Shown here piece after piece: positions 33,608 to 41,003 of a DNA stretch of 63,029 bases. How positions within the stretch are numbered: the first letter of the stretch is position 1; each line of letters opens with the position of its first letter. The stretch comes from Boseongicola sp. SB0665_bin_10. GTDB lineage: Bacteria > Pseudomonadota > Alphaproteobacteria > Rhodobacterales > Rhodobacteraceae. Both the position numbers and the translations under genes were made by a program. Below the pieces are notes generated by a model. That model worked only from the letters and a program-made list of their open reading frames with translations. It had not been told where the DNA came from and ran no database searches. Location: the NCBI GenBank assembly GCA_009838075.1, contig VXSG01000033.1, positions 1 to 63,029 of the forward strand, read 5' to 3'.

Positions 33608-33622
33608 ATTAGCCAGTCTAAT
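33608..33622. promoter_or_regulatory. Predicted LysR operator, copy 1 (divergent lysR / M29-like promoter)
   Basis: ATTAG-CCAGT-CTAAT, an inverted repeat with T-N11-A geometry (T33609, A33621), 13 bases before the lysR start and 80 bases before the divergent gene. It matches copy 2 in all ten palindromic positions. Confidence 0.65.
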
Positions 33623-33702
33623 GGTTGGCATAACGACATTCAAATGGCGCAAGAGCTCGGATGGCCGGATGATCAGCTTCAACGGCAATTGGCTGGTCCG
33701 AG

Positions 33703-34791
33703 ATGGCGGAAATGACCCCTTCGCTTGGTGCCAAAAACCTGCTGGTGAACTGCGCCGAGGCAAAGCCAGGGGACCGGCTGCTCATTGCCTACGAGCCTTC
33801 GGCACATGGCTACTTCGACGACGACGCGCATGATTGCGTGGTCAGGGAGGCAGCGCGCATCGGCCTTGCCGTTGATGCCGTTGATGTCGGCTTTGACGCT
33901 GACAATCCCCGTCTTTCGGAAGAGCTGCGCCAACGGATGCAGGGCTTCGACATCATCCTCTTTCTTGCCCGGCTCGGCGACCAGCTCCGTTTCTCCGACA
34001 TGCCGCCCGGCAAGAAGGTGATCGTCAGCTTCGCGTTGAACGCCCACCTGCTCGGAACCGGGTTCGGCAACGCTCACCATGCAGCGTTCCTGGATCTCAA
34101 GAACGAGACAAATTCCGTGATTTCGCGCGCTGATGAAGTCCGGATCACCTGCCCGGCCGGTTCCGACGTGGTGGGAAGGTCCGACATTGTCCTCGATCCC
34201 GAGAGCGACACCACCATCATGCGATTCCCGATGTCCGTATTCACGCCCGTGCCGGCAACCGGGTTCAGCGGCCGGATCGCTTTGCCCGGATTCCTGACCG
34301 GCACAGGTTCGCGCTACTATGACGACTACACCGTCGAGTTCGACGGGCCGGTCCACGCATTGCTCAGCGACGGGCGGCTTGCAGGTTTCGAGGGCGATCC
34401 CCTAGATGTCGAGCGCGCGAATGCCCACTACGACCGGGTGTCACGCCTCTTTGGAATCGACCGGAACTTCGTTCATTCCTGGCATGCCGGCATTCACCCG
34501 GGATGCGGCTTTCCCTGGGATGCCAGATCAGGCTACGAGCGCTGGGGGGGCGTTGCGTTCGGCAATCCCCGCATTCTCCACTTCCACACATGCGGCGCAT
34601 ATGCGCCGGGCGAGATTTCCTGGAACGTGATCGATCCAACGATTGAAGTTGACGGCGTAAAGTATTGGGAACGCGGCATTTTCATGGCGAATATCCTGCC
34701 GGGCGGCGCTGACATCCTGTCACGCTACCCTTGTGCGGCAAGTCTCTTCGAACATCCGGACCGAGACATCGGCCTGTCAGCGGCTGCATAG
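33703..34791 (+). CDS. M29/NicX-like metalloprotein of unknown function
   Basis: 362 residues that resemble, distantly, the thermophilic aminopeptidase (M29) fold family, which also includes the 2,5-dihydroxypyridine dioxygenase NicX. The N-terminal half (CAEAKPGDRLLIAYEPSAHG) is typical of this group. Possible metal ligands lie in FVHSWHAGIHPGC and ILHFHTCGAY. No peptidase signature is certain. It is divergent from lysR and shares the operator at 33608-33622, so it may be part of the same oxidative pathway, for example ring cleavage after hydroxylation. That role is inferred. Confidence 0.6.
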   Translation: MAEMTPSLGAKNLLVNCAEAKPGDRLLIAYEPSAHGYFDDDAHDCVVREAARIGLAVDAVDVGFDADNPRLSEELRQRMQGFDIILFLARLGDQLRFSDMPPGKKVIVSFALNAHLLGTGFGNAHHAAFLDLKNETNSVISRADEVRITCPAGSDVVGRSDIVLDPESDTTIMRFPMSVFTPVPATGFSGRIALPGFLTGTGSRYYDDYTVEFDGPVHALLSDGRLAGFEGDPLDVERANAHYDRVSRLFGIDRNFVHSWHAGIHPGCGFPWDARSGYERWGGVAFGNPRILHFHTCGAYAPGEISWNVIDPTIEVDGVKYWERGIFMANILPGGADILSRYPCAASLFEHPDRDIGLSAAA

Positions 34792-35515
34792 CTTCAGTTC
34801 GATGCAGGCGTGAAAGTGTTGCCATGTAGCGGCAACCGATGCGATCCTGGTCGAGACTGGCCGTCCTGCCGGGAATCGACCCATCCTTCGTGGCAGGATC
34901 GATGTTTTGGAAACCGTCATCCGGTTGATCATTGTCATGGTGGTCATGATGGGTGGCAGGCTCGCGATGATGGTCGGCATGATGTCGTGAGCGCTTGTCC
35001 AGTCCCACAGAGTCGTCTTTTTTCGTCTTTTGCGTGTGTAAAATACGACAAATACGGAATTTCTTGACATATTTGGATCGGCATTCCAGTCGACGGACGG
35101 TAGCTCGAGAGGAGTCTCGGCACTTGCCGATCAGATTCCGCCAGGAGAATCTCTGTGGCGCACTCCGGCACCGATCCAATGCGGCCCCGCCTCCTTTCAG
35201 GCCGAAATTCGTCTGCGGCACGGTGGATCAGTCCGCGATTTCCGAAGAGTGTCCGTCCGGTTGGCTGGAGTTCGCACCTGCACGGGAGGAGCGACTTGGC
35301 GAGGCGGGCCCGACGACAGCGGACCGGTCACCCGCATGCCTTGGGCGCACAGAAAGGGCTTGGGCCGGTTGCGTGGCCAGACCGCGCGTGGCCGAGCAAC
35401 CTGTGGCTCAATTCGCGATGCGACTCAACTCCAAGGCACCAAATGCTCTGAATGCAGCTGGCACAAGTCGAGTCGAGGCATGCCTGTGCTCCCGCGTGTG
35501 ACTTGGACAGCGGAG
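34792..35515. other. 724-bp intergenic region, no gene supported
   Basis: It holds several short frames without family signatures. A Met/Val-rich hydrophobic run on the plus strand (34905-34987) and an AT-rich patch with TTGACA near 35064 are the only oddities. No hairpin with a T-tract was found for the convergent genes. Confidence 0.35.
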
Positions 35516-38323
35516 TCATCGGTCGCGCGATTTTCGCAATTCCTGGTAGACCCTCGCACCTCTTAGCAAACTGTCCTCGGGGATCAGGTCAACGGGGAAT
35601 TTCCCATTCCTGTCCCGTGAGTCCGGGTTGGCCCCTGCATCAAGCAGCGCCTGCACCATTTCAGCGCTCGTGCCGTTTCCCGCCGCCCAGTGCAGCGGGG
35701 TAAGGCCCCGAATGTCCGGCGCGTTCGGGTCGGCTCCTGCATTGAGCAACGCCCGCACCACTTCCGGGCTCGCGTCGAAGCTTGCCGCCCGGTGCAAAGG
35801 GGTCACGTCCGCCGTGTCCGGCTGGCTCGGATCGGCCCCCGCGTCGAGCAACGCCTGCACCACTTCCGGGATCGCGTCCTCCTTCACCGCCCAGTGCAAC
35901 GCGGTCAGACCAAGATGGGCTCGCGCGTTCGGATCGGCCCCGGCGTCAAGCAGCAGCTGCACCGCCTCGAGACTCGCGCCGACTGCTGCAGCCAGATGCA
36001 GTGGGGTCAGGCCATGGCTGTCCCATGCGTTCGGATCGGCGCCGGCGCGGAGCAACATCCGCACCACCTCCGGCCCCGTCTCGATGCCTGGCACTACGTG
36101 GAGAGGGGTCACGCCTTGGACGTTCCGCGCATTCGGATCGGCCCCGGCGTCGAGCAGCGCCTGCACCACGCCCGGGTTCGCGCCTTCGGCCACCGCCAAG
36201 TGAAGCGGGGTGTTGCCAAGAACATCCCGTGCATCCAGTTCGGCCCCTGCCCCGACGCAGTGGCGAACATCATCAGCCGTTAAGGCAACGAAGGATCCAT
36301 CCGCATTCCAGCCGTGACAACCAGGTATCGAGAGGGCGGCTTCGACACTGTCAATCTCGGCGACATGCACTTCGGAATATCCGCCGACGGCATCTAGCGA
36401 TTTGGTTCCGACGCGGACTTCATAGCGACCGCTGGTTGGATCACCCAGCGCGATCAGCGTATCGCGACCGGCTCCGCTGTCGTCGTCGCACAGGACGCTG
36501 CCCTCCGGCGTCGTGACCTGCAACGTGGCGTCGAAGTTGTGGCCAAGGGCGCCGAAGCTCAGGCCGTAGTAGTCGCTCTCATGGTCGAGGACAAGCTGTG
36601 GCTCGTTCGACAAGTGCCCGCAATCGTCTCGGGTCAGACCGCCGGCGGTCACTTCGAGGCTGCGCCGACTAGGGGCGGAACCGGCATCGAACGTCAACTG
36701 GTGTACCGGCGCTGGCTTGATCGCACCTGGATGGACTCGCTCGGTGACAAACACTTTGGCGACCCTGCCGACCACACCGGAATAGTTGCTGCCGACGCGA
36801 ACTTCATAGCGACCGTCCGCCGGATCACCCAGCACGATCAGCGCGGTGCGGGCGTCGTCGTAATCCCTCTCGCACAGGACGTCGCCCGCCGGCGTCGTGA
36901 CCTGCAGCGAGGTTCTGGCAAACCAGTAACCGGAGCCGCCAAAGCCAAGGGCGTTGCCGTCGCCCTCGTAGTCGACGACGACCTGCGGCTTGTCCGGCAT
37001 ATGACCGCACTCGCCATCGGTCGAACCCCCTGCCGAAACTTGCGCATTCAACGGATCCGGGCCAAATCCGTCTTCGAGTGCCCATTGGTGTACAGGCACC
37101 GGTTTGATCGACCGTTCTTCAATTCGCTCGGTGACATACACTTCGGCGACCCTGCCAACTCGTTTCGGCCAGTGGGTTCCGGCACGAATTTCATAGCGAC
37201 CGCTCGCCGGGTCACCCAGCGTGATCAGCGCGTCGTAGTCGCCTCCGCTGTCATCGTCGCACAGGACGTCACCCGCCGGAGTCGTGACCTGCAGCGTGGC
37301 GTCGATCCTGTAGCCAAGAGTGCCAAAGCTCAGGGCGTGACTTCCGCTCTCGTAGTCAACCACGAGCGACGGCTCCAGTGGCAGAAGGCCGCACTCGTCA
37401 ATGATCGGACCACCCACCACCACTCGTGCATTCATCGGATCCTGATCGAATCCGGCTTCAAGCCTCCATTGATATGCAGGCGCAGGTTTGGCCGAACGTT
37501 CGTCAATTCGCTCGGTCAAATAGACCTCGGCGGCGGCGCCGACATCATCGGCCGAGACGGTTCCGACACGGACCTCGTAGCGACCGCTGGCCGGATTGCC
37601 CAGCGTGATCAGCGCGTTGCGGTAATCTCCGCCGTCATCGTCGCACAGGACGTCACCCTCCGGCGTCGTGACCATTAGCGTGGTGTTCAACCGGAACCCT
37701 ATGGTGCCAACGCTCAAGGCGTGGTTTTCGCTCTCGTAGTCGAAGACGAGTGACGGCTCGTCCGGCAGGTGACCGCACCCGTCCTGAATCGGACCCCCGA
37801 CCACCACTTCCGCATGCCTTGGATCCTGGTCGAAGCCGACTTCAAGATTCCATTGGTGCAGGGGCGTCGGCTTTGCCGGACCTGCATCAATGCGCTCGGT
37901 GACAAATGCTTCGGCGATGCTCCCGACATCATCGGGCCAGACGGTTCCAACGCGAACTTCGTAGCGGCCGTTTGCCGGATCGCCCAGCGTGATCAGCGAG
38001 TCTCGGCCGCTTCCGCTGTTATAGTCGCACAGGACGTCGCCCATCGGCGTCGTGACCTGCAGCGTGGTGTCCAGCCCGTTGCCAACAGTGCCAAAGCTCA
38101 AGGAATAGCCTCCACTCTCGTAATCGATGACGAATTGCGGCTCGTTCGGCAGATGCCCGCAATCGTCCCAGGCCGGACCGCCCGCCGCCACTTCCCGCTT
38201 CCACGGGTCGACGCGGAACCCGGATTCGAGCGTCTGCATTGGTCCGGATTCCGAGGCAGTCGCGATTGTCGACGCAGCCAAGGTTGCGGCGACGGCAAGA
38301 ACAGCTTCAGCTTGGCGGCGCAT
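35516..38323 (-). CDS. Secreted protein: five tandem 128-aa units plus ankyrin repeats
   Basis: 935 residues. A signal peptide (MRRQAEAVLAVAATLAASTIATAS) is followed from about residue 35 to 675 by five tandem units of about 128 residues. Each has CGHLP...P..V.DYES, ALSFGT.G, LQVTTP.GDVLCDDDSG and DALITLGDPASGRYEVRVGT, which recalls the pre-peptidase C-terminal (PPC) beta-sandwich. The paired cysteines could form a disulfide. From about residue 697 follow six ankyrin repeats with the consensus TPLH.A......EVVQ.LLDAGADPNA, ending near 920. AGGAGG lies 8 bases before ATG 38323. Likely extracytoplasmic, perhaps for contact with other cells or proteins. It is a single-gene unit. Confidence 0.82.
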   Translation of the reverse strand: MRRQAEAVLAVAATLAASTIATASESGPMQTLESGFRVDPWKREVAAGGPAWDDCGHLPNEPQFVIDYESGGYSLSFGTVGNGLDTTLQVTTPMGDVLCDYNSGSGRDSLITLGDPANGRYEVRVGTVWPDDVGSIAEAFVTERIDAGPAKPTPLHQWNLEVGFDQDPRHAEVVVGGPIQDGCGHLPDEPSLVFDYESENHALSVGTIGFRLNTTLMVTTPEGDVLCDDDGGDYRNALITLGNPASGRYEVRVGTVSADDVGAAAEVYLTERIDERSAKPAPAYQWRLEAGFDQDPMNARVVVGGPIIDECGLLPLEPSLVVDYESGSHALSFGTLGYRIDATLQVTTPAGDVLCDDDSGGDYDALITLGDPASGRYEIRAGTHWPKRVGRVAEVYVTERIEERSIKPVPVHQWALEDGFGPDPLNAQVSAGGSTDGECGHMPDKPQVVVDYEGDGNALGFGGSGYWFARTSLQVTTPAGDVLCERDYDDARTALIVLGDPADGRYEVRVGSNYSGVVGRVAKVFVTERVHPGAIKPAPVHQLTFDAGSAPSRRSLEVTAGGLTRDDCGHLSNEPQLVLDHESDYYGLSFGALGHNFDATLQVTTPEGSVLCDDDSGAGRDTLIALGDPTSGRYEVRVGTKSLDAVGGYSEVHVAEIDSVEAALSIPGCHGWNADGSFVALTADDVRHCVGAGAELDARDVLGNTPLHLAVAEGANPGVVQALLDAGADPNARNVQGVTPLHVVPGIETGPEVVRMLLRAGADPNAWDSHGLTPLHLAAAVGASLEAVQLLLDAGADPNARAHLGLTALHWAVKEDAIPEVVQALLDAGADPSQPDTADVTPLHRAASFDASPEVVRALLNAGADPNAPDIRGLTPLHWAAGNGTSAEMVQALLDAGANPDSRDRNGKFPVDLIPEDSLLRGARVYQELRKSRDR

Positions 38324-38810
38324 TGAAAGTCCTCCTTTCGGACAAGGTGCGCGCAGCAGCACATTTTGCGGCCATGCCGATGACCCACGTTTCGCAGGAT
38401 TAGCAGGAACGCGGAAAACAGGCCATCCGCATGCAAGTTGGACGTGCTCCAATGTCGGTCCGGCGCTGCCTTGCCGCCGATGGCAGGGGCCATGCCGTCA
38501 CGACTTGAAAGGAGCTGACGGTCAGAGGGACGTTGGTCAGCACTCGCCTGGTCTTGCGTCTAGGCTTTCCCATGAACAAGCCAGTGCCGTCTTCCATCCT
38601 GTCCAGGCCCGTTGAACCCGAGGGCAAAATTGACTGCGGGCGCTGTCGGGACGTTGGAGCCTGTCAGGGCATTGCACAATCAGGCAAAATGCGGTAACCA
38701 GTTGGCAATGTGGCCAGATGTTCCGGTCACATGGTGCGGAGCACTCCCGTCTCCGGAGCCGTCAAGCAAGGTGAAAAGGACACCGCTGTCGGCAAATCAC
38801 GAGGGTTCCC
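38324..38810. other. Divergent promoter region, no gene supported
   Basis: 487 bases between the ankyrin protein and the desaturase, with both promoters presumably inside. No palindrome, hairpin or short gene stands out. Confidence 0.35.
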
Positions 38811-39770
38811 ATGTCAAATCCCATTGTCACACCCCTGACCCAAGCGCTGGCCGAGGGGAAACTTTCGCGCGAGGAACTGAAGCAGTTCATGCGCCGGTCC
38901 GACGGGCCGGCCTTGCGTCGCCTGGTCCTTTGGGTCGGGCTTCTTGCCGTCACAACCACACTGATAGCGCTTGCATGGAACAGCTGGCTGATATGGCCCG
39001 CAATGCTGTTGCAAGGCACCGTGCTGGTGCACCACTTCGCGCTCCAGCACGAATGCGTGCATTACACGGCGTTCCGCACGCGTTGGATCAACGACGTCGT
39101 CGGCCATGTCTGCGGGCTCATCATCATGCTTCCGCACAGGTTCTTCCGTTACGAGCACTGCGACCATCACACCTACACGCAGCTGCACGACGACGATCCG
39201 GAAATGATCTCGATGCCCACGACATTCGGCGAATACCTATGGTACCTGAGCGCCGTCCCCTACTGGCGCGGCAAGTTCACCGAAGTATTCCGGCATGCGA
39301 CCGGTCGACTGAACGAAGCGGAGAAGAAGTTCATTCCGGTGGTGGAGCACAAGGCCGTATTCAATGATGCGCGCCGGATGCTGGCGATCTACGCCGCCAT
39401 CTTCCTTGGCATGGCCATGACGGGCTGGTGGGGCCCCGTCTGGTACTGGGTCATTCCGCTGTTCCTGGGCGAGCCGGTGATGCGCTTCGTTCGCATGACG
39501 GAGCATGTCGGGCGACCGACCGTCGCGCAAATGTCCGAGAACACGCGGACGAATCTCGTCTCCGCACCATGGCGCTTCCTCTGCTGGAACATGAACTATC
39601 ACGCCGAACACCACTACGTGGCTTCCGTGCCGTTCCATGCCCTGCCCAGCCTGCACGAGAAGCTGAAGGACCATATCCACGTCGAACAGCACGGCTATCT
39701 GGGTGCGCATCGCGACATCCTGCGACAGCTCTTTCGGCGCGAACCGGCGGCAGCAGCGGACCGGACGTGA
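38811..39770 (+). CDS. Membrane fatty acid desaturase
   Basis: 319 residues of the membrane diiron desaturase/hydroxylase superfamily. The three histidine boxes are HECVH (about residue 82), HCDHHTYT (about 117) and HAEHH (about 264), between paired hydrophobic segments. Substrates in this family range from lipids to carotenoids and small molecules. Its stop overlaps the GTG of a Rieske ferredoxin gene (GTGA), which very probably supplies electrons. Convergent with the RidA/sox cluster. Confidence 0.9.
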   Translation: MSNPIVTPLTQALAEGKLSREELKQFMRRSDGPALRRLVLWVGLLAVTTTLIALAWNSWLIWPAMLLQGTVLVHHFALQHECVHYTAFRTRWINDVVGHVCGLIIMLPHRFFRYEHCDHHTYTQLHDDDPEMISMPTTFGEYLWYLSAVPYWRGKFTEVFRHATGRLNEAEKKFIPVVEHKAVFNDARRMLAIYAAIFLGMAMTGWWGPVWYWVIPLFLGEPVMRFVRMTEHVGRPTVAQMSENTRTNLVSAPWRFLCWNMNYHAEHHYVASVPFHALPSLHEKLKDHIHVEQHGYLGAHRDILRQLFRREPAAAADRT

Positions 39771-40087
39771 ACAAGGCCAAGCGTGCCTGGACCGATCTGA
39801 TCGCGGTGGATGCTCTGGAGCGGAACTGGGTCACTCGGGTGCCGCTGGGCCCGCGACTGCTTGCTGTCTACGATGCGCCGACCGGCATCTTTGCTTCGCT
39901 CGCGCACTGCAACCATGGCGGCGCCGATCTTTGCGACGGGTATTTCGACGGTCACGTCATCGAATGCCCGTTGCACCAAGGCGCATTTGATGTCCGCGAC
40001 GGAAAGCCGGTCTGTGCGCCGGCAACGCGCCCGATGAGGGTATTCGAGACCCGCGTGAAGGACGGGATGGTTCAAGTCAGAATCTGA
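39767..40087 (+). CDS. Rieske [2Fe-2S] ferredoxin
   Basis: 106 residues, a complete small Rieske ferredoxin. The cluster ligands are CNHGGADLCDG and ECPLHQGAFDVRDG (C-x-H and C-x2-H). It resembles the electron carriers of ring-hydroxylating dioxygenases. GTG 39767 overlaps the desaturase stop, so the two proteins are made together. It is likely to be the electron donor of that desaturase, but it could also serve the Rieske oxygenases elsewhere in the window, which lack a neighbouring ferredoxin. Confidence 0.9.
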   Translation: MNKAKRAWTDLIAVDALERNWVTRVPLGPRLLAVYDAPTGIFASLAHCNHGGADLCDGYFDGHVIECPLHQGAFDVRDGKPVCAPATRPMRVFETRVKDGMVQVRI

Positions 40088-40090
40088 GGA

Positions 40091-40489
40091 CTATTCGTCG
40101 GCGACTACCGCCATCGCGTCGATCTCGACCAGCAACGCCGGGTCGGCAAGCGCGCTGACGACGACTCCGGTCGAGCAGTGGTGCACGCCCTCGAACCAAC
40201 GGTTGATCGCTGCATAGACCGCCGGGCGGTAGCTGGCGTCAGTGACGTACACGGTCAGCTTCACGACGTCCTTCAGGCCGCCGCCAGCCTCGTTCATCCA
40301 GCGCTCGATGTTGCGGCAGGCCTGGTCCGCCTGCGCGCCCGGGTCCCCTTCGCCGATGACGGTGCCGTCCAGCAGCGTGCCGACCTGGCCTTGCATGACG
40401 ACGAGGTCGCCTCGCGCCCGGATCGCCTTGGAATAGGTCGCCTTCGCATGATAGCGGGTTTCGTACTTGTGGATATGCGTCCGTGTCAT
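40091..40489 (-). CDS. RidA/YjgF-family protein
   Basis: 132 residues of the RidA family, which includes deaminases that destroy reactive enamine/imine intermediates. The typical pattern G.V..........GDPGAQADQACRNIERWMNEAGGGLKDVVKLTVYVTD is visible in parts, followed by HCSTGVVVSALADPALLVEIDAMAV. It follows soxG by 13 bases on the same strand. The imine product of sarcosine oxidation or of amino acid oxidation would be a natural substrate, so a protective role in the sox operon is plausible. Confidence 0.9.
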   Translation of the reverse strand: MTRTHIHKYETRYHAKATYSKAIRARGDLVVMQGQVGTLLDGTVIGEGDPGAQADQACRNIERWMNEAGGGLKDVVKLTVYVTDASYRPAVYAAINRWFEGVHHCSTGVVVSALADPALLVEIDAMAVVADE

Positions 40490-40502
40490 TCATGCCTCCG
40501 AA

Positions 40503-41003
40503 TCAACGCAGCGCGCGTGTCAGGCAATCTTCCATCATGTCGCCGAAACTCTGCTCGACGGAAACGTCGAACCCGCCTGCGCATCGGCGCACCAGCGCAT
40601 TCTGGCCAAAGAGCTCGGCAAAGCTCACTGCATCCTCCGGAAATGCGGCTTCGTGCAGGTCGAGCGGACAGCCGATTGCCAGTACATGCGCCGCATCGGT
40701 TCCGGTGATGCGAAAGGTCGTCAAGGTGTCCGAGATCCTGACGATGCTCACCTCGGCCGGGGCGTCGTGCGGACGCAATGCCGCGTTCAATGCGTCCTCC
40801 CGGTCAATGTTCGCCTGCAAGAGCCAATGACGCGGTCCTACATGGTCGAGCGAAACGCCATCCGCCTTGCGACAGCAATTCGCTTCCACGGGAAATTCCG
40901 GCAGGACACCTGCGCCGATCCACTCGACCAAGGCGACTTCCTCGCCCTTCAGGTCGAAGCAGGCGCTGACCGGAAGCCTTTCGAATGATGCGTTGTAGCC
41001 CAT
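40503..41003 (-). CDS. soxG: Sarcosine oxidase gamma subunit
   Basis: A 166-residue protein of the SoxG family. Conserved parts are GPRHWLLQA and VRISDTLTTFRITGTDAAHVLAIGCPLDLH, given here in parts, and a late ALVRRCAGGFDVSVEQSF. In known enzymes the gamma subunit completes the alpha-beta-gamma-delta heterotetramer. Its ATG directly abuts the soxA stop (TGA-ATG). Confidence 0.9.
   Translation of the reverse strand: MGYNASFERLPVSACFDLKGEEVALVEWIGAGVLPEFPVEANCCRKADGVSLDHVGPRHWLLQANIDREDALNAALRPHDAPAEVSIVRISDTLTTFRITGTDAAHVLAIGCPLDLHEAAFPEDAVSFAELFGQNALVRRCAGGFDVSVEQSFGDMMEDCLTRALR

Noticed and set aside
34995-35501. 168-codon plus-strand frame in the gap after the M29-like gene
   Set aside because: No recognisable domain, no ribosome binding site, and mixed composition.
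36539-37678. 379-codon plus-strand frame in the repeat protein gene
   Set aside because: Antisense to the tandem 128-aa units; its apparent repeats mirror those of the real gene.
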